Notes under the pieces: generated by a model
The model's database searches: none
Told to the model about the DNA's origin: nothing
Seen by the model: only the letters and a program-made list of their open reading frames with translations
Source of the DNA: Streptomyces hilarionis
GTDB lineage: Bacteria; Actinomycetota; Actinomycetes; Streptomycetales; Streptomycetaceae
DNA: 42,937 nucleotides
Assembly (NCBI RefSeq): GCF_024539675.1
Contig: NZ_JAHHIT010000007.1
Span: 1-42,937 of the forward strand
Direction: 5' to 3'
Made by a program: the position numbers and the translations under genes
In this document: piece after piece, positions 16,420 through 25,004 of the stretch
Layout: each line of letters starts with the position of its first letter
How positions within the stretch are numbered: the stretch's first letter is position 1

Positions 16420-16445
16420 CTTCGGCAGGACCTATCCGATGGAGG

Positions 16446-16477
16446 TCCCCCGCTCGACGCGGGTCGAGAGTGGGGGA
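16446..16477 (-). repeat. Stem-loop element of a dispersed Streptomyces type
   Basis: TCCCCC-g-CTCGAC-gcgg-GTCGAG-agt-GGGGGA forms a long hairpin with a small internal bulge. Very similar CCCCC...TCGAC/GTCGA...GGGGG hairpins are, from memory, scattered between genes in many Streptomyces genomes. Only one copy is seen in this window. Confidence 0.5.
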
Positions 16478-16562
16478 AGGCGGGAAAAGACGTCGGCCCA
16501 TGGTAAGCGCGGGGCTCGGCGGCGATCACGCCGACTCCGCCATTGGGAACCTTCGCGACGGC

Positions 16563-16724
16563 TCAGTCGTCCTTCCGCTTGTAGCCCCGCAGCAGAAACC
16601 ACGCGGTGAGCACACAGCCCAGGATCATCACGATCAGTACGACGCGGAGCAGATTCCCCGCCCCCTGCTGCTGGGCGGCGCCGGCGGCTTGCGTGAGCCA
16701 GGCGGCTGCGGGGTGGTGCTCCAT
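16563..16724 (-). CDS. 53-residue single-helix membrane protein
   Basis: ATG at 16724 with a clear AAGGAG 9 bases upstream, ending at TGA 16563-16565. The protein starts MEHHPAAAWLTQAAGAAQQQ. One transmembrane helix (about residues 26-46, RVVLIVMILGCVLTAWFLL) is followed by a short basic tail, GYKRKDD. It is laid out like the 54-residue protein downstream: a His-containing, Ala-rich outer N-terminus, one helix and a charged C-terminus. It diverges from the M48 protease gene across 137 bases. No function recognised. Confidence 0.7.
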   Translation of the reverse strand: MEHHPAAAWLTQAAGAAQQQGAGNLLRVVLIVMILGCVLTAWFLLRGYKRKDD

Positions 16725-16861
16725 GGGGCGGGACTCCTTAGGTGTAGTGCCCGTCCACGGTATCTCCGCCTAGGCTGGGCTCTGCTTCGGGGGCGCAAAG
16801 GGCCGCACAAGGGTCCGTAAAGGGTCAGGTAAAGGCCATACAGACGCACTTGGGGGAAGAC

Positions 16862-18022
16862 ATGTCGGACGAAGGCCACGAGCGCCACGGCGCCGGTCAC
16901 GAGAAGGCGCCGAGCAGGCAGCGCAGGCGCTTCCCCGGAATCTCCTCGCGTGCGTACGAGCACCCCGCGGACCGCTCCGCGCTGGTGGCGCTGCGCAAGC
17001 TCAGCGGTTTCGACACGGTGTTCAAGGCGCTGAGCGGGCTGCTGCCGGAGCGGAGCCTGAGGCTGCTGTTCCTGTCCGACTCGGTGCGGGTCTCCGACCA
17101 GCAGTTCACGCACCTCAACGACATGCTGCGGGACGCCTGCCACATCCTGGACCTGGAGAAGGTCCCGCCCATGTACGTCAACCAGGATCCGCAGCCCAAC
17201 GCGATGTGCATCGGCCTGGACGAGCCGATCATCGTCGTCACCACCGGACTCGTCGAGCTGCTGGACGAGGAGGAGATGCGCGCGGTCGTCGGGCACGAGG
17301 TGGGCCACGCCCTGTCCGGGCACGCCGTGTACCGCACGATCCTGTTGTTCCTGACCAATCTGGCCGTCCGGGTCGCCTGGATCCCGCTGGGCAACCTCGC
17401 GATCATGGCGATCGTGACGGCGCTGCGCGAGTGGTTCCGCAAGTCGGAGCTGTCCGCCGACCGTGCGGGTCTTCTCGTCGGCCAGGACGTGAAGGCGTCG
17501 ATGCGCGGTCTGATGAAGATCGCCGGCGGCAACCACCTGCACGAGATGAACGTGGACGCGTTCCTGGAGCAGGCGGAGGAGTACGAGGCGGCCGGTGACC
17601 TGCGGGACTCGGTGCTGAAGATCCTCAACGTGCTGCCGCGCACCCACCCCTTCTCCACCGTGCGCGCGGCCGAGCTGAGGAAGTGGGCGCAGTCCCGCGA
17701 CTACCAGCGGATCATGGACGGCCACTACCCGCGACGCGGCGAGGACAAGAACACCTCGGTCACGGACTCCTTCCGCGAGTCGGCCGCCCATTACGCGACC
17801 AACGTCAAGAGCTCCAAGGATCCGCTGATGAAGCTGGTCAGCGACATAGCCGGCGGGGCGGGCGACCTGGGCGGCAGGGTGCGCCGCGGTTTCGGCGGGT
17901 TCACGGGCCAGGCCCCCTCGGACGACACGTCGCCGCGCAACGGCTCGGACGGCGCCGACGGCCGGAACGGAACGGACGGCACCGACGGCCCGTCGCAGAC
18001 GCCTCCGCGCGACGCGGACTGA
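16862..18022 (+). CDS. M48 family membrane metalloprotease (HtpX-like)
   Basis: A 386-residue zinc protease. HEVGH at residues 145-149 and Glu196 in SELSADRAG are the zinc ligands and catalytic Glu. Two hydrophobic stretches after the active site (about 157-190) place the enzyme at the membrane. The N-terminal ~35 residues are basic and polar and the last ~50 are Gly/Asp/Ser-rich and disordered. ATG at 16862 has GGGGGA just upstream; TTG at 16850 is rejected. Relatives such as HtpX degrade damaged membrane proteins. The substrate here is unknown. It faces the tandem membrane-protein genes convergently. Confidence 0.9.
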   Translation: MSDEGHERHGAGHEKAPSRQRRRFPGISSRAYEHPADRSALVALRKLSGFDTVFKALSGLLPERSLRLLFLSDSVRVSDQQFTHLNDMLRDACHILDLEKVPPMYVNQDPQPNAMCIGLDEPIIVVTTGLVELLDEEEMRAVVGHEVGHALSGHAVYRTILLFLTNLAVRVAWIPLGNLAIMAIVTALREWFRKSELSADRAGLLVGQDVKASMRGLMKIAGGNHLHEMNVDAFLEQAEEYEAAGDLRDSVLKILNVLPRTHPFSTVRAAELRKWAQSRDYQRIMDGHYPRRGEDKNTSVTDSFRESAAHYATNVKSSKDPLMKLVSDIAGGAGDLGGRVRRGFGGFTGQAPSDDTSPRNGSDGADGRNGTDGTDGPSQTPPRDAD

Positions 18023-18030
18023 GGGCCGCC

Positions 18031-18052
18031 GCCCGACCCCGAGTGCTCGGGC
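18031..18052. terminator. Stem-loop between convergent genes
   Basis: GCCCGA / TCGGGC with a CGAGtgCTCG core in the 37-base gap between the protease gene and the facing membrane-protein gene. It could serve both directions. Confidence 0.5.
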
Positions 18053-18059
18053 CCGGGGC

Positions 18060-19130
18060 TCACACCCTGGGCTGGGCGCTGGTGGCCAGGGCTCCGCACA
18101 GGGCCGTCGCGTTGTCGGTCGCGTAGGGGTCCGTGCCGGCCGGGCCGCCCGCCTTCGCGGTCTGGCCGGCCAGCAGGGGACGCAGGTGGTTGGCGGAGTC
18201 CTCGGCGCAGGAGAGCGGGCCCGCCTGGACGTAGGACACGCTGAGCTGGACCTGGTGGGTGCGCAGGTCGACGCGGTCGAAGCGGAAGTGCAGCTCGCGG
18301 CGGACGGTGAAGAGGGAGGCCGCGGCGCCCGCCCGCGCGCCCGTGGGGCGCAGGGCGTACACGAAGGTGTGGTCGGCGGTCACCTCGAGGGTCGCGGAGT
18401 CGGTCTCGGCGGCCTCCAGGGTGCCCTGGACGCGGATCCTCGTGTCGGCCAGCTCCACCCGGGCCGGGTCGAAGCGGATCAGCCAGCCGGTCGGCGCGTG
18501 CCGGCCGTCGGCGGCCGGGCCGCTGAAGCTCTCGTCGAACTGGTCGAGCTGGTCGGCGTCCACCAGGGCGCGCACGGGCCGCACCTGCTGCCCGGTGAGC
18601 ACCTCCGGGGAGAGGGAGGAGTGCACGAGGTAGTCCTTGGCCGTGGTGAGGGCGGTGACCACCTGGCTCTCGGAGAAGTGGGCGGTCCGCCGGGAGGCGG
18701 GCAGCGGGATGCCTTCGGCGCCGATGCGGAACTGTGCGGCGGGACTGTGGGCGAACAGCGCCTCGGGGGTGGCCGCCCCGGGCACGACGCCCTGGGGCGA
18801 GAGCGGGATGACGGTCATCCGCAGGGGCTCGACGGCGCGGCGCATCGCCTGGTTCTGGTAGGGGCTGCGCAGACCCATGTAGACGGCCGTGCCGAAGGCG
18901 ACGGCGACCAGCACGACGAGGATCAGCGCCTGCCGGGACAGCCCCCGGCGCAGGGGCGGGCGCCGGCGGACGGCGGGCGCGTGGTCGCTCAGACGCTCCT
19001 GGGCGGAGTACTCCTGGATCCGGGCAGCGCGGATGAACGATTCGTCGAAGACGACGGATCGGTACTCGTCCTCTGCGCCTCCGGAAGTGCCGTCGGGTGT
19101 CCCCTCCGGTGGGTCTCCAGGCCCGGCCAT
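18060..19130 (-). CDS. Membrane-anchored protein with SVVFDE motif (long paralog)
   Basis: A 356-residue protein. The cytoplasmic N-terminus holds an acidic stretch and the motif YRSVVFDESFIRAARIQEYS (about residues 23-42), closely matched in the next gene upstream. One transmembrane helix lies near 68-90 and an extracellular domain of ~260 residues follows, with two Cys near the end (LSCAEDS and ALCGAL) that may form a disulfide. I chose ATG at 19130. TACTCT lies 6 bases upstream, so transcription may begin at the start codon (leaderless). ATG at 19175 is the alternative. Unknown function. The extracellular domain has no catalytic motif I can see. Conserved pairing with its neighbour suggests joint work at the cell envelope. 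Confidence 0.72.
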   Translation of the reverse strand: MAGPGDPPEGTPDGTSGGAEDEYRSVVFDESFIRAARIQEYSAQERLSDHAPAVRRRPPLRRGLSRQALILVVLVAVAFGTAVYMGLRSPYQNQAMRRAVEPLRMTVIPLSPQGVVPGAATPEALFAHSPAAQFRIGAEGIPLPASRRTAHFSESQVVTALTTAKDYLVHSSLSPEVLTGQQVRPVRALVDADQLDQFDESFSGPAADGRHAPTGWLIRFDPARVELADTRIRVQGTLEAAETDSATLEVTADHTFVYALRPTGARAGAAASLFTVRRELHFRFDRVDLRTHQVQLSVSYVQAGPLSCAEDSANHLRPLLAGQTAKAGGPAGTDPYATDNATALCGALATSAQPRV

Positions 19131-19253
19131 ACTTTCAGAGTAGGTCGCGCGGAGCTCGGGTAAACGCCCCGCCATACCGCAACTTCTGACAGGTACTCAC
19201 CAGCTTCACCCTTGCCCGCAGCGTCCTCGCACAGCCCTGCGCCGCACAGGCGT

Positions 19254-19808
19254 TCAGGGAGTGCGCGGGGCCGCGGAGACGGGTGGCCGGAAGGAGTCGG
19301 CGGATGCGGACGGGGGCGGCACGCTCCCCTGTTCGAGACCGGTCGTGGCGGGCGGCGGCGCCTGGTCCCGGCTGCTCGACGAGCCGCCCCGGTAGACCGC
19401 GGCGAAGGCCAGCGCGACCATGCCGATGCCCATCACGACGGCGAGCATCCAGGCCACCGCGCGATGCCAGCGGATCTGCTTGCCGTATGCGCCGGGAGTG
19501 CCGTAGCCGCGCTCCCAGGCTTCGGGGAGGTCGGCGTCGTCCGCGTCGTCGAGGTCGGGGTCGTGGCCGAAACCGCCGGTCCCGTAGGGGTCGTCGTAGC
19601 GGTCGCCGCGGGCGCGGGCTCTGCGGGCCTCGGCCTCGGAGGCCCGGGCTCTCGCCTCGGCGGCGGCCAGGAGGCGTTCGACGGCGGTCGGCTCGTGCAC
19701 CACGGCCGCCTGTACGAAGGCCTCGTCGAAGACCACGGAGGCGAACTCTTCGTCCGACACTCCGCGGTCGTGATCGTCGTCGGGCTCCCAGCCGTCAGGG
19801 AACGGCAT
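19254..19808 (-). CDS. Membrane-anchored protein with SVVFDE motif (short paralog)
   Basis: A 184-residue protein. The motif FASVVFDEAFVQAAVVHEPT (about residues 22-41) aligns with the longer gene downstream (SVVFDE-F--AA---E--A-ERL). A charged Ala/Arg/Asp-rich linker, one transmembrane helix (about 131-152) and a short Pro/Ser-rich outer tail follow, so it has the anchor but no sizeable extracellular domain. The start is uncertain: ATG 19808 gives the same distance to the motif as in the paralog. GTG 19829 has TACTCT exactly 6 bases upstream, as in the paralog, and could be a leaderless start. No function is recognised. Confidence 0.7.
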   Translation of the reverse strand: MPFPDGWEPDDDHDRGVSDEEFASVVFDEAFVQAAVVHEPTAVERLLAAAEARARASEAEARRARARGDRYDDPYGTGGFGHDPDLDDADDADLPEAWERGYGTPGAYGKQIRWHRAVAWMLAVVMGIGMVALAFAAVYRGGSSSSRDQAPPPATTGLEQGSVPPPSASADSFRPPVSAAPRTP

Positions 19809-19960
19809 ACCCCCCACGTCCTCCGGCACGATTCCAGAGTAGACCTGGGGGGTCAATTTGGGCAGGCGGTAGGGAAATTCGTCCGCCGGATGAGACGGCT
19901 GTCACGGGCGCCGGCGACCGGGTCCGGCCGGTCGCCGCGGCGCGTACGCGGCGCCCCCGG

Positions 19961-21247
19961 TCAGCGCCGCACGTGCCCGTCGCCGGTGACGATGTACTTG
20001 GTGCTGGTCAGTTCCGGCAGGCCCATCGGGCCCCGGGCGTGCAGCTTCTGGGTGGAGATGCCGATCTCCGCGCCGAAGCCGAACTGGCCGCCGTCGGTGA
20101 AGCGGGTGGAGGCGTTCACGGCCACGGTGGTGGAATCCACCAATTGGGTGAACCGGCGGGCCGCCTGCTGCGAGGTGGTGACGATCGCCTCGGTGTGACC
20201 GGAGGTCCACAGCCGGATGTGCTCGACGGCCCGGTCCAGCGAGTCGACGACGGCGGCGGCGATGTCGTAGGAGAGGTACTCGGTCTCCCAGTCCTCCGGG
20301 GTGGCCTCCACGACGGTGGCCTTGGAGTCCTCGGCGTACGCCATCACCCGCTCGTCGGCGTGGACCGTCACGCCGGCCTCGGCGAGGGCGTCGAGGGCAC
20401 GCGGCAGGAACGCGGGGGCGATGTCCTGGTGGACCAGCAGGGTCTCGGCGGCGTTGCAGACGCTGACCCGGTGCGCCTTGGAGTTGATCAGGATGTCGAT
20501 CGCCATGTCGAGGTCGGCGTGGGCGTCGACGTAGACGTGGCAGTTGCCGGTGCCGGTCTCGATGACCGGGACGGTGGACTGGGTGACCACGGTCCGGATG
20601 AGCGAGGCGCCGCCGCGCGGGATGAGGACGTCGACGAGTCCGCGGGCGCGCATCAGCTCGCCGACGCTCTCGCGGCCCTCGCCGGGAACCAGCTGCACGG
20701 CGTCGGCGGGCAGCCCGGCGCCGCCGACGGCGTCACGGAGCACCCTGACGAGGGCGGTGTTCGACTCGTAGGCGGAGGAGGAGCCGCGCAGCAGCACCGC
20801 GTTGCCCGACTTCAGGCAGAGGGCGGCGGCGTCGACGGTGACGTTCGGCCGGGCCTCGTAGATGATGCCGACGACGCCGAGCGGGACGCGGACCTGGCGC
20901 AGGTCGATGCCGTTGGGGAGGGTGGAGCCCCGGACGACCTCGCCGACGGGGTCGGGCAGGGCGACGACGTCCCGCACGTCCGAGGCGATGGCCCGCACCC
21001 GCTCCGGGGTCAGGGTCAGCCGGTCGACGATGGCCTCGCTGGTGCCGGCCTCCCGGGCCTTGGCGATGTCCTTGGCGTTGGCCTCGACGATTTCGCTCGT
21101 GCGGACCTCCAGCGCGTCCGCGATGGCGAGCAGCGCGTCGTCCTTCACGGCACGCGGCAGCGGCGCGAGGTCGGCGGCGGCCGCCTTGGCGCGGTAGGCG
21201 GCGCGGGTGACCGGGGACATGGAGTCGTACGGCGAGAGCGTGGTCAT
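19961..21247 (-). CDS. proA: Glutamate-5-semialdehyde dehydrogenase
   Basis: Reduces glutamyl-5-phosphate to glutamate semialdehyde with NADPH in proline synthesis. A complete 428-residue protein from ATG 21247. The family is clear from [16 protein letters not shown], the [14 protein letters not shown] segment, and the catalytic Cys264 in [10 protein letters not shown], followed by [15 protein letters not shown] near the C-terminus. It lies downstream of proB on the same strand but an unknown gene (21491-22021) and a repeat-rich gap of 243 bases separate them, so it may have its own promoter. Confidence 0.97.
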   Translation of the reverse strand: MTTLSPYDSMSPVTRAAYRAKAAAADLAPLPRAVKDDALLAIADALEVRTSEIVEANAKDIAKAREAGTSEAIVDRLTLTPERVRAIASDVRDVVALPDPVGEVVRGSTLPNGIDLRQVRVPLGVVGIIYEARPNVTVDAAALCLKSGNAVLLRGSSSAYESNTALVRVLRDAVGGAGLPADAVQLVPGEGRESVGELMRARGLVDVLIPRGGASLIRTVVTQSTVPVIETGTGNCHVYVDAHADLDMAIDILINSKAHRVSVCNAAETLLVHQDIAPAFLPRALDALAEAGVTVHADERVMAYAEDSKATVVEATPEDWETEYLSYDIAAAVVDSLDRAVEHIRLWTSGHTEAIVTTSQQAARRFTQLVDSTTVAVNASTRFTDGGQFGFGAEIGISTQKLHARGPMGLPELTSTKYIVTGDGHVRR

Positions 21248-21401
21248 AAGGGAAGGGTAGTGCGCCGCACCGGCGCGTTCCCGGCTCGTTCCACACCCCG
21301 AGACGCTCCGGGAAACCCTGGGGGCGCCCCCGCCGCCCCCGGGTGCCCCCGGGTCCCCCGGGCGCCCCGGACATCGTCAGGCCGCGTCGGGTGCCCCGAA
21401 G

Positions 21402-21434
21402 CATCCCCTGGTCATCCCTTGGGCATCCCGGGGC
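21402..21434. repeat. 11-base tandem repeat in a GC-rich gap
   Basis: CATCCC recurs at 21402, 21413 and 21424 in three 11-base units (CATCCCcTGGt, CATCCCtTGGg, CATCCCgGGGc). Just upstream (21335-21370) are runs of GGGTGCCCCC, GGGTCCCCC and GGGCGCCCC. The gap 21248-21490 between proA and the unknown gene holds no convincing ORF. Confidence 0.6.
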
Positions 21435-21490
21435 GCCCCGAGGCGCTCGGACACGTGCGCGGGCGTAGGGCCGGCGGAGGGCGACGGGCC

Positions 21491-22021
21491 TCAGTAGGGG
21501 TGGACGCCGACCGGGGTCGCCGGGGCGGGGCCGTAGCCCTCGGCGATGCGCTGGTGGTAGGTCTGGCGGTCGATGACTTCCAGGCCGACGATCTCCCAGG
21601 GCGGCAGCCCGGCGGTCTGGCGGTGCTCGCCCCACAGGCGCAGGGCGACGGCGGCCGCGTCATGCAGGTCGCGGGCCTCTTCCCAGTACCGGATCTCGGC
21701 GTGATCGCCCGCGTATCTGCTGGTCAGGAGGAAGGGATGATCGTGGGCGAGCTGTTCGAGAGCGCGCCGGACCTCCTTCAGCGGGGCCTGCTCGCCGGAG
21801 ACGCTGAGGGTCACGTGCCACAGCCGGGGAACGTCCACGGGCTGCCCGGCCTTCGACTCGGCGACCTCCCGGGCCCGGTACGTCTCACCGGCGGCCACGC
21901 TGGTCAGGGCGCGCTCCTCGCCGGGCGCGCGCGCCGGCGCACCCGCCGTGCGCGACGCCGTCCCGCCGGCCCCGCCGGTACTCCCACGGGCCGCTGCCAC
22001 CCCAGGGCGCACTCGTCTCAC
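21491..22021 (-). CDS. Unknown protein between proB and proA
   Basis: A 176-residue protein. I chose GTG at 22021 because AAGGAGG lies 6 bases before it; the frame runs on to 22165 without a good start. The first ~65 residues are Ala/Gly/Arg-rich and likely disordered. The remainder (about residues 68-170) is a compact globular region with conserved-looking parts: PRLWHVTLSVSGE, a helix LKEVRRALEQLAHDHPFLL, RYAGDHAEIRYWEEA and LPPWEIVGLEVIDRQTYHQR. The alternation of strand and helix suggests a small ferredoxin-like (ACT-type) fold, but that is only an impression. It sits in the proline locus, 181 bases after proB. I do not recognise the family. Confidence 0.75.
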   Translation of the reverse strand: MRRVRPGVAAARGSTGGAGGTASRTAGAPARAPGEERALTSVAAGETYRAREVAESKAGQPVDVPRLWHVTLSVSGEQAPLKEVRRALEQLAHDHPFLLTSRYAGDHAEIRYWEEARDLHDAAAVALRLWGEHRQTAGLPPWEIVGLEVIDRQTYHQRIAEGYGPAPATPVGVHPY

Positions 22022-22202
22022 GACGGCCTCCTTCACGCAGCGCTCGTGCGGATCGGGTGCCGCGCTCGCCCACCGGACTCCTGCGGCCTGTTCCCAGGGG
22101 CGGACCGACGGTCCGTCCCTGAGACAAAGTTGAGCAGGCCGCACGGCTCCGTGGGGCGGTTTCACGGAACGTCCCCCACCGGTACGGTCCGTTCGAGCGC
22201 TT

Positions 22203-23330
22203 TTACGGGTGCAGGATCACCAGGTCGTCCCGGTGGACGACCTCGCGTTCGTACTGAGCGCCGAGCTCGCGGGCCAGCTCCCGGGTGGACCGCCCGATCA
22301 GCTGGGGGATCTCCTTGGCGTCGAAGTTCACGAGCCCGCGGGCCACCGCGCGCCCCCGGGCGTCGCGCAGTTCCACGGGGTCGCCCGCGCTGAACTCGCC
22401 CTCCACGGAGGCGATCCCGGCCGGCAGCAGCGAGGTGCGCCGTTCGACGACCGCGCGCACTGCGCCGTCGTCCAGCGTCAGCGACCCCTGGGGGGTGGAC
22501 GCGTGCTGCAACCACAGCAGCCGGTCGGCCGAGCGCTTGCCGGTGGCGTGGAAGAAGGTGCCCGTGTCCCCGCCCGCGAAGGCCTCGGCCGCGTGGACGG
22601 CGCTGGTGAGGACCACCGGGATGCCGGCGGCCGCGGCGATCCGGGCGGCCTCGACCTTGGTGACCATGCCGCCGGTTCCGACGCCCGCCTTGCCGGCGCT
22701 GCCGATGTCGACGTGCGCGAGGTCCCGCGGGGTCCGGACCTCGGCGATCCGTGCGGTGCCCGGCCGGCTGGGGTCGCCGTCGTAGACGCCGTCGACGTCG
22801 GACAGCAGGACCAGCAGGTCGGCGTGGACGAGGTGGGCGACGAGGGCGGCGAGCCGGTCGTTGTCGCCGAAGCGGATCTCGTCGGTGGCGACGGTGTCGT
22901 TCTCGTTGACGACCGGGAACGCGCCCATCGCGAGCAGCTTGTCGAGGGTGCGCGAGGCGTTGCGGTGGTGGGCGCGCCGGCTCATGTCGTCGCTGGTCAG
23001 CAGCACCTGCCCGACGCGGACGCCGTACCGGGCGAAGGAGGCGGTGTAGCGGGCCACCAGCAGTCCCTGGCCGACGCTTGCGGCGGCCTGCTGGCGGGCG
23101 AGGTCCTTGGGTCGGCGGCGCAGGCCCAGCGGGGCGAGTCCGGCGGCGATCGCGCCGGAGGAGACGAGGACGACCTCCTTCTCCCCTCCGCTGCGGCTCT
23201 TGGCGAGGACGTCGACGAGCGCGTCGACCCGGTCGGCGTCCAGTCCGCCGGAGGCGGTGGTCAGCGACGAGGAGCCGACCTTGACGACGATCCTGCGGGC
23301 TTCGCCCACGGCCTGCCTTGCCCCTGCCAC
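22203..23330 (-). CDS. proB: Glutamate 5-kinase with PUA domain
   Basis: Phosphorylates glutamate to start proline synthesis and is normally feedback-inhibited by proline. A 375-residue protein: an amino-acid-kinase domain (about 1-255) with VVKVGSSSLT, LVSSGAIAAG, VVNENDTVATDEIRFGDND and GVGTGGMVTKVEAA, then a PUA domain (about 285-365) ending VVHRDDLVILHP. I chose GTG at 23330 (MAGARQAV), which matches the usual Streptomyces start, with GAGGAG about 11 bases upstream. ATG at 23351 is the alternative but has no ribosome site. It is probably followed by the unknown gene and proA. Confidence 0.96.
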   Translation of the reverse strand: MAGARQAVGEARRIVVKVGSSSLTTASGGLDADRVDALVDVLAKSRSGGEKEVVLVSSGAIAAGLAPLGLRRRPKDLARQQAAASVGQGLLVARYTASFARYGVRVGQVLLTSDDMSRRAHHRNASRTLDKLLAMGAFPVVNENDTVATDEIRFGDNDRLAALVAHLVHADLLVLLSDVDGVYDGDPSRPGTARIAEVRTPRDLAHVDIGSAGKAGVGTGGMVTKVEAARIAAAAGIPVVLTSAVHAAEAFAGGDTGTFFHATGKRSADRLLWLQHASTPQGSLTLDDGAVRAVVERRTSLLPAGIASVEGEFSAGDPVELRDARGRAVARGLVNFDAKEIPQLIGRSTRELARELGAQYEREVVHRDDLVILHP

Positions 23331-23499
23331 CTTGTTCTGCGCTCCTCGCATCGGCCGCGACCGTCCCACGGCTCACGGCTGCCTTTCCGGCAATCTACGC
23401 GAACGGGGGCGCGGGCCGCGCAGGGGTTTCACTGCCCGGACGGGCGCGCTCGCGTAACCGTTCGCTCACGCTTTGCGTACGGCAAAGAGAAGGTGTCGG

Positions 23500-23564
23500 T
23501 TCCCTAGAAGATTTGAAGAGAAGACAAATTTATTTTGAAGTTTGCGTGACCTAGAGTTCGACCC
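23500..23564 (+). promoter_or_regulatory. AT-rich promoter region of the pyruvyl transferase gene
   Basis: A local AT-rich island (AAGATTTGAAGAGAAGACAA, then ATTTATTTTGAAG) in a ~70% GC chromosome. TAGAGT at 23552-23557 is a -10-like box ending 7 bases before the GTG start, so the transcript may be leaderless. The -35 is not clear. The rest of 23331-23499 shows nothing else. Confidence 0.45.
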
Positions 23565-24953
23565 GTGAAGCGCATACTCCTCCGATCGGGGAAGAGCCCC
23601 TTCGACGTCGTTCCCGTGGAGGAGGCCCTCCACCGCGACGTGATCGCCACCAACGCGGGCAACCTGATCTTCAGCGACGCCGCCCACAAGATCCTTCAGG
23701 CGCCGGACACCGAGGTCGTCTCGAACGGCATGCGGACCGACGTGGGCGCGGCGGCCCGGATCAACGAGGAGTACGACGCCTTCGTCGTGCCCCTCGCCAA
23801 CGCGTTCCGGCCGACCTTCGAGCCGTCGCTGCAGCGACTGACCCGGCTCATCGCGAAGCTGCGGATCCCGGTCGTGGTGCTGGGGGTCGGCGCGCAGGCC
23901 CCCCTGGGCCAGATGCCGGAGCGGCTGAAGGCCATGGAGCCCAGCGTGCGGGCGTTCTGCGCGGCCGTGCTCGACCACAGCGCCTCCATCGGCGTGCGGG
24001 GCGAGTTCACCGAGAAGTACCTCAACGACATGGGCTTCCGGGACGTCGAGGTCATCGGCTGCCCCTCGATGTTCCTGTACGGCGACCGGCTCCCGGTGGA
24101 GAAGAGGACGCCGGCGCTGACGGCCGACTCCCGGATCGCCGTCAACGGCTCGCACACCGCGGTGCGCGGCGGCGGCCTGCACCGGATCATCGCCCACGCC
24201 CACGCGCGCTACCCGAACCTGCGCTACATCGGCCAGAACCTCACCGACGCGCGACAGCTGCACTGGCGGGACGTGGACTCGCCCGCCGGCCGCATGACGC
24301 AGATGCCGACGCATCCGGACCACCCGATGTACCGGGAGGACAAGGTCCGGGTGTACGTGGACCCGTCGACCTGGATCGACGACCTGCGGGAGTTCGACTT
24401 CTCGTTCGGCTCGCGCATCCACGGCAACATCGCGGCGCTCCTGGCCGGGACGCCCGCCACCGTCCTGGCCTTCGACTCCCGCACGCTGGAGCTGTGCCGC
24501 TACTTCGAGATCCCGCACCGCCTGCTCGACGAGGCGCCCGCGGACCTCGACCCGGCGGCGCTGTACGAGGAGTCCGACTTCAGCGCCCTCACCGGCAACC
24601 ACAAGGGCCGCTTCGACCGGTTCACGGCGTTCCTCGACAGGAACGGGCTCCAGAACACCTTCACCCACGGCGACGGCGGAGCCGCCTTCGACAAGCGGCT
24701 GCGCTCACTGTCCTTCCCGCCGGGCGTGCGCCCCTGGAACGACGCCGACATGGCCTCGCTGACCAGCCGGTTCGGCTGGCTCCAGCAGCGCATCGCGGAA
24801 CTGGACTCCCACAACGCCCAGTTGAAGCGCGACCTGGCCCGGAGCCGGTCCGGCGCGAAGGTCGTCGCGGGCGTTCCCGCGCCCTCGATCTACCGCCGTG
24901 CCAGGCGGGCCGTGGGCGGCCCGCTGCGCCGCGCCCTGAAGCCCGCCAAGTAG
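23565..24953 (+). CDS. Polysaccharide pyruvyl transferase family protein
   Basis: A 462-residue enzyme of the CsaB/WcaK type, which moves pyruvate from phosphoenolpyruvate onto a sugar to make a ketal on a wall or exported glycan. Visible family parts are VVVLGVGAQAP (about 104-114), GVRGEFTEKYLNDMGF with VIGCPSMFLYG (about 143-170), and FSFGSRIHGNIAALLAGTPATVLAFDSR (about 285-312), which holds the Arg-Ile-His active site region. A coiled-coil (about 405-425) and a basic tail end the protein, as in membrane-associated glycan enzymes. The start is GTG at 23565; there is no ribosome site, which fits a leaderless mRNA. It converges on the GT2 gene. Donor and acceptor are inferred from the family. 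Confidence 0.88.
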   Translation: MKRILLRSGKSPFDVVPVEEALHRDVIATNAGNLIFSDAAHKILQAPDTEVVSNGMRTDVGAAARINEEYDAFVVPLANAFRPTFEPSLQRLTRLIAKLRIPVVVLGVGAQAPLGQMPERLKAMEPSVRAFCAAVLDHSASIGVRGEFTEKYLNDMGFRDVEVIGCPSMFLYGDRLPVEKRTPALTADSRIAVNGSHTAVRGGGLHRIIAHAHARYPNLRYIGQNLTDARQLHWRDVDSPAGRMTQMPTHPDHPMYREDKVRVYVDPSTWIDDLREFDFSFGSRIHGNIAALLAGTPATVLAFDSRTLELCRYFEIPHRLLDEAPADLDPAALYEESDFSALTGNHKGRFDRFTAFLDRNGLQNTFTHGDGGAAFDKRLRSLSFPPGVRPWNDADMASLTSRFGWLQQRIAELDSHNAQLKRDLARSRSGAKVVAGVPAPSIYRRARRAVGGPLRRALKPAK

Positions 24954-24963
24954 GACGCCCGGG

Positions 24964-25004
24964 GCACGGCCGCCGCCCGCCGGTTCCTCAGGCGGCGGCC
25001 GTGC
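24964..25004. terminator. Bidirectional terminator between pyruvyl transferase and GT2
   Basis: A perfect 14-base inverted repeat (24964-24977 and 24991-25004) with a 13-base loop, lying between the convergent stops and including the end of the GT2 coding region. Confidence 0.8.
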
